A DNA stretch of 64,000 nucleotides from Thunnus maccoyii (Eukaryota > Chordata > Actinopteri > Scombriformes > Scombridae), in assembly GCF_910596095.1 (NCBI RefSeq), contig NC_056554.1, positions 2,480,001 through 2,544,000 on the forward strand, given 5' to 3'. A program made the translations under genes and the position numbers. A model generated the notes under the pieces. It searched no databases, had not been told where the DNA came from, and saw nothing but the letters and a program-made list of their open reading frames with translations. Shown here piece by piece: positions 13,101-25,705 of this stretch (positions are counted from its first letter, which is position 1; the number at the start of each line of letters is the position of its first letter).

Positions 13101-16100
13101 TGAACAAAAAATGTAAGAAGAAACAAGAACATGTATCTCCTATGTTGTGAAATCAGTGTTTTGTTTCCTTAGGTGAGATTAACTTACCTCTGTTATATTT
13201 GTAGCTTGTGACTCCACATTTATCTTAGATTTAATTCATCATACAGTAACGTGCATTCTGTCCACTGGGGATCTGATACTGTAGATCTTTCTTAATGTGA
13301 TACTTCATCTCCTCAGATGAGACGATAAGGATTGAACTGGTGCAGCTGATTCATCCAGGTGATGTTGTTTTTGGTTTTTTTTCGTATTCGTTTTCTATTC
13401 TTGTTCACTACATGGCTCTTTATAATTACAGCTATTGCTGCACAAGCTTAAACTGTATTCCTCTTTTCTGTTCACACACACAAATGAAGATGCAGTACTT
13501 TAAATGGTCCATGACACAGAAAGTCTTAACAGTCACTGACAGAGGTGTGTTTGTGTGTGCAGTGGGGGACACTCTGGCCTGCTTTGAGGAAGATGCTCGA
13601 CGTTTTTTATTCCCAGAGCCCAAACTGGTTCCCTCTTTCTCTGGAGTGGACCGAGAGGTTCTGATGACCCGAGCACCTTACTTTCCAGTAGGTCCAATCC
13701 TGATAAGTTACCTTAAGGTGTTCAATAATGTTATCCATTTTCTACACATAGCCTGAAGGTATTTTGTGCTGCTTTTTATGTCCCACCAAAGGTAACATGT
13801 TCTTCTTCAATGTATAAAGTTTACCAAAAAAAGAAAATGTGGTCTTATTTTGGATACACATTTGTTGGTGGTATCCCAAAGAAAAGCATCATAGAATCAC
13901 ATTTAAATGCATTTGCAATCTAAAATATTAAACACAAACATACACGTAGCATGTTTAATGTGATAATGAGTTAACATTTCCATTTTTCAGAGTTTAGAGC
14001 ATTGGTTTCTAAAATTCTGATACCATGATTCACCATGGCCCTGGCCTCTATAGCAGGGAAACATCATGCAATGATATCTGAATATGACATCTCCTCTCTG
14101 TTTGCCAGGGTATTGCTCCGAGGTTGGAGTTTTCCACTAAAACAACCATCATTGAGTGCTCAGCTGATACAGTGATCAACATCTACCCGAATGTACCCAT
14201 GGTAAAGATTATGTTAAGTGACTCAAAAAGTCTGTAAAGTTCATCTAGTAAATACAGTTATAATGTAAAAATATTGAAAGGGTTCAACTAACACAGATTT
14301 TGAAAGCCTGTAATGATGACTTCACCAAAAGTGACAAAACAAGCGCTCATTGAAGCTGACAGAAAATGTTTGTCACTGGCTTATTTATTGTTAAGTAGCA
14401 GGTTTTAATGATAAGGCTGGTGCTATTTTAGGTTTTTAATATTCAAAGTCCAATTAAAGATGAAAAAACAATGCACTACTTACAATTATAATGACACATA
14501 TGTGTATACGTATGCACTATTGCCAAATTCATGCCAGTGTGTTATTATTAGGATCAGTAAATATACAGAATAGATACAAACAGGTCTAACACTGATCACC
14601 TTTATAATACATATGATGTATAATGAATCAAACTACATCACGTCAGACACTGGTGACTGTATTAACTGGAACAGATTTAATTTTTCTCAGTGTCCTTTAG
14701 GGGTTCCTTGAAAGTGTGATCTGAACTTTTTTTTTCAAGAGATGCTACAACACAAGGCAATAAAACCACAAGCAATTAAATAACAATTAAAACCACATTA
14801 CAACAGAGCAGAGCAACAGGAAAAGCAATGAATAAAATAGTAAAACAATAAAACAAAAGGACTTTGGTTAAGGTCAGGGACAGATTGTGATTTTGATTAA
14901 ATGTAATAAAGTAAGCACATCATGCTGTGTGCTTCAAGTCACTGTTTAATTTTTTCAATATTTAACCATGATCACCATCTTTCCTGAAAGTGCTGTGAGT
15001 GACTAAACAGCTTTTTATGTTATGTGTAACTTTTGAGACATCCACTCCTTTGTTTTCCAGAGGCCAGTGACAAAGAGAAGCAGGAAACGCTCCAGCAGGC
15101 CCAGGACCTCCTCTCCTCAGAGGAAACAAGCTCAGACCCAGGGAAGGAGACAAGGTGGCAGAGTGGACAGAGAAAGACACAGCATTGCCAAGTCAGACAT
15201 TCCTAGATCCCAATCCCTGTCCCCACTGAGGGCTGGAAACAGCCAGCGCCTGGCCCGGCACAGCCTGGCCAACTGGGACAAAAGCAGCACCTCCCAGCCT
15301 GTAAGCTCACACAACACAAGACAACACCACAGCACTGCTTCGAGATTAAGACAGTAGACATCAAAAATGAAGATTTTTTTTAAAATTGCCTGTCATTTTC
15401 AGCCAGGAGATGGCAGAGAAGAGCTAAGTTATTTATTTTTACAGCACTGGGCTTTGAGTGTATCCTTTGGTTTGAACCCTGTCTAATACAAATATAACTC
15501 TGACTTCTCTCACCTCTCTCACCTAACAGCTCCTCTCCTGTGTTCTGTAACATTTCCACCAGTGAGAAGGCTGTAGAGTCAGTTGTAGTGAACCACAGAG
15601 TGAGGGTTTACATAGCTGGATACTTTAAAGACAGGTGCCCTTGAGCAAGGCCCTTAACTCCAGCTGCACCGGTGGAGCTGCTCAGTGGCCAGCGGGTCAG
15701 ACTGTGGTTATACTGGGCAGCTTCCAGGTGTGAATGTGTGTCACTATGTGTGTGTTTATTGGGATGTTCCTGCAAAAGAGAGCCTGGCTCTCAGTAAAAG
15801 TTCCCTGAATGAATAAAGATTGAGGAACCCAGAGCATATACTACAGATTATTCATTTAGTAATCTTAACATTTTTAAAATGTAAACACACACAAACAGTA
15901 AGAAACACATATAATAAGTGTCCATTATGTAACTTTGTCTAAACACACATTGATTTAACTTCATTCGTTTTTACAGGCCACTAAACATCTTATCCTGGTT
16001 TCAGAAACCTGGATAAGGCCTTATCCCGATTTTGAGAAACCTAGATATGCTACCTGGAGTACTCCAGTAGAAACCAGGATACTGTGGCATTTAAACACCT

Positions 16101-19100
16101 GATCCAAGTTTCTGAATAGTCTCTGTTGGTAGAGATTGAGATGTTGAGGAATCAAGATACAACTGCACACAAATGATTAGAAACCTGAATACTGAATCAT
16201 GTATGCAGGGATATGGCTGATGCTTGGGGTTAGTGCAGAGTGTCTGCAGGTCTTGATTGCTGACATGGGTTCTGTTTCTGTGGTGATTCACATACTGCTT
16301 AATAGACCTGAACCATGTCATCAAACTGTATGCTGATTTTGTATATTCTGGGCAACTATTTGTCTTGAATCAGGATGCCCACTGCTCCAGAATACTGAGG
16401 TCAGTAGGCAGGCTAGTTTTGTTAAACTTAGAGCTTTGTGACACTGAAATCAAGCATCTTTTTGGTTAGAAAACTTTTTTTTAAATGTTTGACTAAAAAA
16501 AAAAAAGAAAAAAAAGTGAAGTTTCGGTAAGTTTAAGGTAACTTTTGCTGAACTGCTGTTGAGTCAGTTGTATGGTTGTATAAAGAGAAAGAGAAGAGAT
16601 GTATAAAGAGAACTGGATACAGTGTTGGAGGCAAAGCCCTGTTTATTCCTTTGAAAGTTGCTCAGTGAGGCATGAAGCCAAAAAAGCTACTTCCCGCTGT
16701 AAAGAAATACCTGGATGAAAACATCCTGCGCATGCTCTATGGGTCCATGGACCATGCTCAGTAGAGACTTCTGCTGACCAAGACCGCTAAAGGGGATAAA
16801 ATGATTTGATCATGCAGCTCTTCTAGACTTTCGAAATGTGATCAGACCGAACGGATACAATTCTGATAGTGAAACAAGTCATTTCATGGGGGTTGTGGCG
16901 CTCAAAAAAATCCACTGATTTAGAGATGTCTCTTTCACATTTTAAGTCTATGGGAAAAAGTCTTCTTGGGCCTAATAGCATGACGAGACATTGTAATTAC
17001 ACGGTTTGGCCACTATGTCAAATTGGCTTCAGAGCCCGGTGCTCTTCCTTGGGGCTTGGTCAGTAGAAGCAGGAAAAAGCAGGTTTAAAGTTAAAGATAC
17101 AGTTTCTGATTTGGTTGTAGTGTCCAATAGCTCCAGTTTCCTCCCAAAACACTGTTTTTATGCCAGTTGACAGTTGGGTTGAGTCTCAAACCAGTAAACT
17201 GGGAGGAAATAATGGGATTGCCATTGGACACCAATACTAAAATCAGGGTGTACACCTTTATCTTTAAAATCATAAAGTATCATCCGTACTAAGCTGTAAG
17301 GAAACTACAGCCAGTTTATAGAAGTATATTACCTTTTCTGTCTCCTCTTTCACAATAAAATTGTCTAACAAAAGCCAACCTCTTTCCCAAGATGACTACA
17401 GCCCTGGTTGGGAAACTCATATAAACCCTGTAGCATTTCGACCTGCTTACTGTGTCATCATCCCTCTGTGTATAGATGTTGACCTCGTGGCCTGGATCCA
17501 GTCAATCTTCCTCACCTCAGCGCTCTGTAGTGTTTACCAACTCCTCTTCACCTTTGACCAGGTCTTCATCCACAGGTAGAAAGCATCATATAAAGCTGTT
17601 TTTGCTACTAAACATGCTTTACAGTCCCAAATTACTTACCATAATATCTTGTAAAACTCACTACAATTGTTATATTGCTCTGTTGACATGACCCAGTTCA
17701 CTTTAACAAGCTGATAGTGTTTTGATATAAACCTACTTGCAGTTGAGTACTGTGCTGTAACCTACTTACAGTTAGGTTTCGATCATCAAATAAATGCATA
17801 CATGTTGTGACTCTCATAAAATATTTTCCTCTTTTCTTTGTTGTTTTAGTGAGATATTCTCCTACTGGCCGAAGACAATCTTTATCCAATGGTTTGGTAG
17901 GAACAATTTATTTCCCTCCTCTTTCACTTCTTGGACGGGACATTGTGAGGTTTATCGGATGTGGTTTTAATTTTAAGAAACACAAGCATTGAAATTGAAA
18001 ACATTTTTGGAAATATGCTTTTCTTCTGTTTGTTCCAGAAGTGAGATGAGAGATTGAGATTTTTTACAAACTTGTTTGTGCTTTAAGTACAGAATACATT
18101 CAGACATAGTTAGCCTAGCTTAGCATAGAGACTGGAAGCAGGGGAAACAGCTAGCCTAACTCTGTCCAAAGTGAAAAAACAAAAACGCTTTCCAACACAT
18201 CTAAAGCTCACTAATTCCGCATTGTATCTTGTTGTTTAATCTGTACGTGAACAGAAATGTATAAAACAACAGTCTGTGGTTTTTATGTGCTGGAACTACT
18301 TCTTATCAGTCAACGGCCAGTTGTAGTGACCGTGTTTGGCTCCCTGGAGTCTTGTTACACTGAAGATGTCATGTTTGGTAACATTGTGTCTGTACAGAGA
18401 CCAAAACCTGTGCTCATGAAAGTATCTGGCAACCTGAGCTGAAGCTGGTGATGCTGTACAGACATACTGGGTGGATGGATATACCATTGTTTGACAAGAA
18501 ATAGTTCCAGCTCATTATTTCCCCTAAAACCACAAATATTTTTTACATTTCAGAGTCAGGCTAGCTGTTTCCCCCTGCTTCCAGTCTTCATGCTGAGCTA
18601 GGCTAACCACATGCTGACTCCAGCTCAATATTTAACAGACATGAAATTGATGTCAATTCAATTCAATTCAATTTAATAAGGCTTTATTAGCATGACCAAA
18701 TTGAAATACAATATTGCCAAAGCACATTTTACAAAGTAGTACAAACAGGGAGAAGTATAGATTTTAACATATAAACAATAAAACATTATGTTAACCTTAT
18801 TGTTTGAAAACAACAACCATGTCAACAGTATTTTGTAATGCAAATTACATAAATTGTGCTTGAAGGAGGAAAAGGGAAAAAAAGGTAGCAAAAACAGAAA
18901 GATGAACTTAACTGACGGATATCAGCAACAATGGAAATAATAATAATATGTTTGATTTGAAAAGAAAAAAAAAAAATATATATATGAACTCACAGTTCTT
19001 CAGAGTGTGGCAGGTAAAGACGTACTGCTAGGCTGCAGTTCTCTATGTGCTCTCCTAATAGGATTGGTATTTTGTTTATGTTGGTTATGTAGTCAAATTC

Positions 19101-20387
19101 AGGATGTTTGTATTTGAAATTGGGAAATATTTAGTTGGGACTGGCTGGAGTTTTGTGCATTGTGTTTGAAAGTGCAGCTCTGTGTCGACTTTGTCTTCCT
19201 TGCACAGCTGGCAGAACTGCTTATCCATAAACCATGATTTTTTTGTATCGGCCTGTCTCGATGGCCAGGCTGTGCTCACTGAGTCTGTACTTTGTTAAGG
19301 TAGTTCTTTATTTTTCTTTGTCAGTGACTGTGGTCAGGTAATCTGCCACACTGTACTGGCTTTTTAGCGCCAGATAGCCCTTTTCTTTGCTCAGCTGATG
19401 TCAATCTTCTCACTTTTCTCTCAGAAAGAAAGCCAACAAGTGTATTTTTAAAAGTGTTGAACTACTCCTTTAAAATACCACTGGTATGACATTATGGATT
19501 CCAACTTAACAAACTGAAAGTGTTGACGCCTTTCTGTTTCTGTTGGTAGGTTGGTGGTATATCTGAAGATGACTCCAGCTCTTCAGAAACACATGACCCT
19601 CTTGACTACCACCAAGGTCCTGAACCTTCAGCAATGTGGCGGTCTTACAGGGAACAAGCTAGGCACAGCAGGTCAGTTTCTTTATTAGCTTTGAACATTG
19701 ACATTGCACTTAGCAAGCTTTTTGTAAATCCCAGTCTGCTGAGCCCTAACCACCAAGTTGGGAAGTATTTACTCCATTTAACCAATTAAAATTTAGTTGT
19801 TGCTGCTTTTTCCATAACTGCATGAACTGAACTTAACTGTCTTTAAATAAGCTTTGGAGCTGTTTGAAGGCATATTTAGGTGTAACCACATCATGGAGCC
19901 ACAGTATCTCTGCTTTGCATGTTAAGTTTTGTCATATTTCAAGCGAGTCATGATGGCTACTAAAAAACATCACTAAATGGCAAATTCCCTGATTGTTTCA
20001 GGTCTCAGTCCTGCTCTCATAGAGAATGGGAAGAGGTCCACGAACGGGTTCGGGGACTCCTTACGACACCAAAAGCTGTACGCCGACTTGTCTATGTAAG
20101 TAGCACATAACATTAGACTCAGCAATAGATGTCAGTGCATCAGTATGTGTTTCAGTCATGTTGCTGCTGGCTATTTTGTTGTGCCTCAAAATTCAGTTCT
20201 TGCAATATGCAGTTGAGTTGTGAATACTGGCAAACTAGTCTTTGGCAATAGGAGTGTAGAGGACTCTCTCTCCCATGCATGATTGTTAGGTGCAGCTAAT
20301 ATCTGTGTTGTTGTGTTAAAGGGGGCCACACACTCCGAGGTAGATGAGATTTTAGCCAGGAGGTCCATCTCTCCAGGTCCACCATGA
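10140..20387 (+). CDS. spata6l: spermatogenesis-associated protein 6-like (SPATA6 family), complete model, 12 coding exons
   Basis: Exons: 10140-10187, 11519-11656, 12039-12087, 13317-13358, 13563-13687, 14109-14201, 15061-15300, 17476-17575, 17850-17896, 19550-19671, 20002-20095, 20322-20387. Phases join without a break into 387 codons. The N-terminal SPATA6 domain (residues about 8-140) is plain: VSCPGVHLPAKDDIYLSMCF, FPLLFHEKMTFEK, RRFLFPEPKLVPSF and APYFPGIAPRLEF. The middle is basic and Ser/Arg-rich (residues 166-294). The C-terminus holds WEEVHERVRGLL and ends in EVDEILARRSISPGPP. SPATA6 itself is needed for the sperm connecting piece; the job of the SPATA6L paralogue is poorly known. 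I prefer spata6l over spata6 because slc1a1 is next door, as SLC1A1-SPATA6L are in human, and because of the short length. Weak points: exons 8 and 9 (17476-17896) rest on phase and Ser-rich composition; further small exons in 15301-17475 are possible. An in-frame ATG at 10122 would add six residues. Candidate AATAAA at 20703-20708. Confidence 0.88.
12230..12615. repeat. Probable interspersed repeat in spata6l intron 3
   Basis: Composition and phrases such as TTGCATTGTGGGTAATGTAG and GCTAGCAGCTACAAGCTACA are typical of dispersed non-autonomous fish elements. No second copy was found in this window, so the call depends on general familiarity. Borders are approximate. Confidence 0.3.
15620..15825 (+). 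repeat. SINE-like or short dispersed repeat in spata6l intron 7
   Basis: The run from CCTTGAGCAAGGCCCTTAAC through GTGTGAATGTGTGTCACT to a short ATGAATAAAGATT end is the layout of a common teleost dispersed repeat. It covers much of the intron between exons 15061-15300 and 17476-17575. Confidence 0.4.
16594..17068 (+). repeat. Dispersed repeat family R1, copy 1
   Basis: Shares long stretches with 21918-22360, including GAGAACTGGATACA, CATGAAGCCAAAAAAGC, CTCTTCTAGACTTTC, AATTCTGATAGTGAAAC and CACTATGTCAAATTGGCTTC, in the same order and spacing. Family not named. The copy is in spata6l intron 7. Confidence 0.7.
17070..17275. repeat. Possible small palindromic (MITE-like) element in spata6l intron 7
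   Basis: The ends are roughly inverted copies: AAAGTTAAAGATACAGTTTCTGAT on the left against ATCAGGGTGTACACCTTTATCTTTAA on the right, with GTGTCCAATAGC and GGACACCAATAC further in. No second copy was found. Confidence 0.35.
18085..19475. mobile_element. Inverted-repeat element (TTTAAAGGAATAGTT family), copy A, interrupted by a LINE
   Basis: Left arm has TAGCCTAGCTTAGCAT and GACTGGAAGCAGGGGAAACA (about 18110-18150); the right arm at 18545-18610 carries the inverted forms TGTTTCCCCCTGCTTCCAGTC and GAGCTAGGCTAAC. The right end resumes at 19396 after a LINE insertion and stops at TTGAACTACTCCTTTAAA near 19475. It is a non-autonomous DNA-transposon-like unit in spata6l intron 9 without coding capacity. 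Confidence 0.75.
18658..19405 (-). mobile_element. 5'-truncated non-LTR retrotransposon with AATTG-repeat tail and 10-bp target duplication
   Basis: On the minus strand the element ends with AATAAAGCCTTATT and a short (AATTG)n tail. Just upstream a broken frame (19085-19279) shows a C-x2-C-x9-H-x4-C cluster, CQLCKEDKVDTELHFQTQC, like the C-terminal zinc knuckle of non-LTR retrotransposon ORF2. Target duplication TGATGTCAAT is at 18648-18657 and 19396-19405. It sits inside copy A of the inverted-repeat family. Clade not assigned (I/Nimb-like is possible). Confidence 0.8.
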
Positions 20388-21917
20388 TGACCTTGCCAGG
20401 CTCTTGATAGGTAAGATGCATCTGTCTGTATCTTAATTTATTTCAGTGCCTCTGGGTCTCTGGAGGGCGAATTTAACCAAAAATTCTGTTACTGATATGT
20501 AGTATATTTGTCATGTACGATGTCTGACTTTTTTTCTCATCATTAGGAGGAGAGACCGTCATCTTGCCAATGAAGTCTTCAGACATCATGACTCTCCTGG
20601 TGTATGTGTGTGCAAAACAGAGAGGTATTTTATTGCAGTAGTTTGAAAAAATGCCTACACATGTTTTAGTAATGACTGGCAGAATAACATGTTTTATGTT
20701 AAAATAAACCTTTTAGAATTGAAGCTCATTGTTATATCTGTTTAATCACAGCCTGTTGGCAGTGGTATCGATTTGACGTCATTAAGTGTCTATCCCGTTA
20801 ATTGACCAAGCTGACATTGTCGAGTCCTCAGGTAAATCACCCGAAGGCCATTAAAAGTAAATTGTGTCTATGGCGATGCAGCTCTGTGTGAACTACTGCC
20901 ATATATCAGAGAAATAGCTGCTCACTATGACTGTGAGGCATTAAGCAGCGACTCTATCAGGAACATTGTGATCTATAGCAGAATGGCTGCTGAAACAGGA
21001 CTCTATTTTGTTATACCAAGCAGTCAAACTATTGTGTAAGCTTTGGTGATTTGCTTGGTCAGTTTTAAGTCTTAAGTCTTTAAATAATACTAAAAATATC
21101 ATGCAGTTGGCGCTAGCAGGGGCTGTTACCTGTCTGCAAAGTTGGGATGCACTGATCTGACTTTTTCAGTCCTGATACAGATACCAATACCTGGGCTAGC
21201 TAAAGGTGGAGTTATGGTTCTCCAAAGATACACGGAAATGCCACAGACAAGGGTAACTGTAGCTCGCAGAGGCTCACAGAAGAGCTGACATGCAGATGCG
21301 TAGTACAGTACGTCAAGCAAGTTTGCTAGATTCAAATGCTGTCGGGAGGCAGGTTTGAAACAGAGACGAACAGAAACGTAAATGTAAAGTAACAAGAGTC
21401 TGTCCACCGAACGTACAGAGTCACCAACCTATCACACTATAAGTAAGACGGCAAACAGATTGTTGAAGTAACAAAGCATGTCAAAATCAAAATACAAAGT
21501 CTGAATACTTGAATGCCATTTAATGAATGTAAAGAAAATAGATGTTTCCTAATGAACATTCTTTAACATGTTTGTCATTATCTTTATTATGGTGAGAATA
21601 TGAAGGAAGTCAACAAAGTCAGACAAAAATATGAGCAACTTTCTTTTATTAGCTTGCAGTTACACATAATGTAGTACATGTTGATTCACATACTGTAGGT
21701 ACTCAAGTAGTTGTCTGTACAGAAAGTGGGTTGGTTGACGCCATCATAGTGTGCTTTTGATTGACTGATTTGCAAAAGGTTATCTTCTGTCATCTCTGAT
21801 TAATATAGAAATACAAACAAGCACCTTCATTCACTCATGTTTCATTTCAAATATGTATGGCCCTTTTGGCAGTGTAGGGACAACTAAAATGGAGACACTG
21901 AGACTAAGACTCATGGA

Positions 21918-22360
21918 TGCATAAAGAGAACTGGATACAACGTTGGAGGGAGGCCCCCATTCATTCCTATGAAAGTCAGTCAGTGGCACATGAAGCCAAA
22001 AAAGCCAGTTCCCACTGTAAACAAATTACCCAGATGTTGCTCATGCTTCCTAATTATTGGGCCTGTGGAGCATGCTCACCAGAGACTTCCACCAGCCAAG
22101 TTGGCTAACTTGGTTTAGCCCTCCGTTAACTTGAATGGGGATAAAATAATTCAATTCTGCGGCTCTTCTAGACTTTCCAAATGTTATCGGACCGAATGGA
22201 CCAAATTCTGATAGTGAAACGAGTCATTTTGTGGGGGTTGTGATGCTCAAAAAAACTGATTTACAGACATGTCTTTCACAATGTAAGTCTATAGGAAAAA
22301 GTCTATGCCACTATGTCAAATTGGCTTCAAAGCCCGGCATACTTCCTGGAGGCTTGCTAA
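21918..22360 (+). repeat. Dispersed repeat family R1, copy 2
   Basis: Direct-orientation partner of 16594-17068, with the same ordered landmarks (GAGAACTGGATACA, CATGAAGCCAAAAAAGCC, CTCTTCTAGACTTTCC, AATTCTGATAGTGAAACGAG, CACTATGTCAAATTGGCTTC). The internal segment before CACTATGTCAAATT is shorter than in copy 1. Confidence 0.7.
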
Positions 22361-22554
22361 GACTGTATTCGACACTCAATAGATTCAGAAATTTTGTCCT
22401 CTTGGAGAAAAAAAATGGAAGGCCCTTATAGGCTTTTGCTCACATAAGAAATTTCAACCGCACATGGTAAACAATATTACTTTAATGAACATATAATGTG
22501 ACAAAGTTAAGTTTTCATCACTGCATGACCAAAAATCTATCTAAATATCTACAT

Positions 22555-22930
22555 GATACTTGGTTTAGTATAAAGCTGAAAGAAAGTAATGTTAGCATTT
22601 GCAGTTTCTACTTTTTGCTACGCTAAGTAGCTAATAAGTAGAAAAATACTGCTTTGGAAACAGTATTTTACACTAAACAAAGAAAATCTCATTTGTTTCT
22701 TATGTGATTTTTCCAAGCACTATGACTGAAATTAGAATGTTAATCTAGCAAGGAATTTTAAAAATAAAGTAGTAGATTGCTGTTTTCTATGCTAGCCTAG
22801 CTACTAACATTGTTAAATACTGACACATTAGCTGTTGTTTTGGGAACAATATTTTACACAAACCAAAGAAAATGTCACAGGTGTTTCTTATGTGATTTTT
22901 CCCAAGCTAGACCATTAAAATTAGCATGTC
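22555..22930 (+). repeat. Two-unit tandem duplication, period about 187 bp
   Basis: CAGTATTTTACACTAAACAAAGAAAATCTCATTTGTTTCTTATGTGATTTTTCC begins (as CAGTATTTTACAC) at 22661 and is repeated with changes from 22848 (AATATTTTACACAAACC, then AAAGAAAATG and TTTCTTATGTGATTTTTCCC). Sequence before each is also similar (AAATACTG, GCTA-rich). Confidence 0.6.
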
Positions 22931-23769
22931 AAACCCGTGGGAAATTTCCGACTTCCCACTATGAATATAACATGTAGTAGAATATGATATTGTGCTGTAA
23001 ACTATGCTGGCAGTTTCAATTTGACCACTACTGTGTAGAAGGTGGAAATATTGTATATTCTTCTAAGAATTCGGACAGGTATGACCATATTTATTGTGAT
23101 GTTGGAAAAGAAACCAAACAAAACAGGACCACTCTTACTTACTCTCACACTTACTTAAACTAAAAAAAATGATTATCATGCTGGGAACAGTGGTCATGGG
23201 ACCAACACTGGGACCATTTAATGGATGTATTCAAACATACTGTAAATTAATAGCATAGATACAACAACAGAAAACCCAGTGATACCACTGTTGGTCCCAT
23301 GTAATTTATTTTTTAAGCTGGCTAAAAAAGGTCACACCCCTTATTCCAAGCTTAAGTACTGTGTGTGCAAGCATCTTAGTGTGCAGCTGCTGCATGGAGT
23401 CAAATATATAATGTACATCTCAGTTACAGAAATGGAAATACATATGTATAAAAGAGTGCAAGACCACAATTAGATAGGAGCATTAACAGAAGTGCAGACA
23501 CTTGTGGCATTTGCATCAAAGCATCAACTGTCATTGACATTCTGTGATGATGATGAGGCCTGTCAGTCTATCTGTCCAACACTTTTGTCCAGATTTCAAA
23601 AGGCAAGATTATTGCCACCATCAAGCCCACATTTCCACCTGAACACAAGAACTATCAAAATGCTCACCAGAAGATGAACCCTTTCTAATGTCGTTGCTGT
23701 TTTACCTTTCCTCTTTCACCAACCTCGAGCTAAAGGTCATTTTTGTACAAAAGATATGACATAATTACA

Positions 23770-24015
23770 TTTATGCTGCAACTACTGATAATTTTCACTA
23801 TTAATCTTTTAAATTATGTAATATCAAGAAATAATGAAACCATGCCCAACACATTTTCCCAAAAACCAAACTGACATCTTCACTTCTTGTTTAGTCTGAC
23901 CACTGACAAAGAAAAGCTGGAAATCGTCACATTTCAGAAGCTGGAATCAGCAAACTTTTGGTGTTTTGCTTGGGAAGTGACTTAATTAAAATTTGTTCTG
24001 TCAACAAACAAATTG
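23770..24015. mobile_element. Small palindromic element, family M2 (TTAATCGATTA-type ends), copy 1
   Basis: Begins GCTGCAACTACTGATAATTT and ends with CAAATTGATCAATTCGCTAATT; the interior has TCTGACCACTGACAAAGAAAAGC. The same plan recurs at 30615, 52655 and 55545. No coding capacity. Confidence 0.5.
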
Positions 24016-25135
24016 ATCAATTCGCTAATTGGTTCAATACAAGAGCAGATTCATGTTCCTAGCATTATTTTAATGATCCAGTGGTTTTTCCTCTTGCATT
24101 ATAGTTTTAGCTCTGACACTAATAACGCTCTAAGAATAGCAAAGCGGTAGATATGTTATTCATTCTGTCCAACACGCTAGTATTGTGGGGTGTGACATTG
24201 TTGCCTCTAGGGGCCGTTAGCCTAGTTTCATACTTATAGTCCTGTTTATGTTTGTGTTGTGGAAGTGCGGCTAGCCAATCACAGCCAGATGTAAAACAAA
24301 AGTCTATGTTATTTTTTAAAATTTCCAATAAAACTGTGACTTGCTTTTTTGCAGTGCGTTTCAGCCACAATTGTCAGTCACCCACATTTAGCTAACTAGC
24401 TAGCTAACTAGCCATAAGGCTGGAAATAACAAAAACATAACATCAAATCAAAAATGGGTGGGATAGATAGGAGTGTAGAAGAAAAAAATGTAAAGTACCG
24501 TGACACTCTCATAAGCTTGTTTGCCAGCTATGGTTTCTCTGACAGTTTGACATTTTCTATAGCAGGTGTTCTCAACCTTTTTGGCACAATGGACCATAGA
24601 TATATACAGTATATTGACAACTTTGCTTCAAACTGTCTAACAGGGCTGGAGGGTGGTGTCACGATCGGAATAATGCCTCCTCCAAATATCTCTCAAGCTC
24701 TCCCAAACTTTTTTTTCTTTTTAGTTAGTTGCAACAGTAACAGAAACCTGGCACATTTAGATTATGAAGTTAAGTGAGTGATGACTGACTGATTACCTTG
24801 TGTACTGAAGTAGTTGATGTATGTTGTGTCCTGTTGGTGTGGGTATTTCTTTGTTGCCGTATAGCAAATGTTGCAAGGTGTGGTCCAGCTTTACAGTCAT
24901 ATGACAATGGCTACAAACCAGATCAAACGCATTCTGAGGTGTTACAAATGACACAACTGTTCTGAATGTTGCAACTGTAACCCATTTGGTTCTTACTGTA
25001 GCATTTGCCATGGGAAGTGAAACTGTCAAAGAAAAAGCTGTCATAGCTAACTGTTGAGGTGATGTACATATGTACTATGTGCTGAGCCTGTGTTTCTGTA
25101 GCTTGTATTTGATTTTGGATTATATGCTTATCCAC

Positions 25136-25705
25136 TTTTTAACTGAGATGTTGATGAGAAGATTAAAAAACTCATGTCTGTGTGTTAAATACACAGCATA
25201 AGTCAGGAGGCAATTAGCTTAGCTTAGCATTATGATTCAAAGGAGGCTCAAACTGCTAGCCTGTCCAAAGCTTAAAAATACACCTACCAACACTTCTAAA
25301 AACTCCAAATAAATCATATGTCATTCGTAATCTGGGGTTTTAGGAGTTCTTTTCTGTAACTATTTCTTGGCGGAGTGATTCCCAGGAGTCTTGTCATGAC
25401 GCTGAGTTTGCCAGGACAGAAATGCTGGGTGGATGGTTGTCTACACTTTTTTATGTATCTGTTTGTGTACAGATTTATCAAACAGAATACAGTGCATTAA
25501 TTGTTGGGATTTAGAAGTGTTGTAGGCATATGTCTGAGCCTGGATAGCTGTTTCTCCATATTGCCAGTCTTTATGCTAAGTTAGGCTAACTGTCTTTTGG
25601 ATCCAGCTCCATACACAGCACTTAATCATGGGATTGACATCGATCTTCTCTTGGAAAGGAGAATAAGTGTATTTACCAAAATGTCAAACTATTCCTTTAA
25701 TAGCT
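25136..25705. mobile_element. Inverted-repeat element (TTTAAAGGAATAGTT family), copy B
   Basis: Left arm GATGAGAAGATTAAAAAACTC and TTAGCTTAGCTTAGCAT; right arm GCTAAGTTAGGCTAAC, GACATCGATCTTCTC and the end CAAACTATTCCTTTAA. It gives the uninterrupted form of the site where the LINE entered copy A. Confidence 0.7.
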
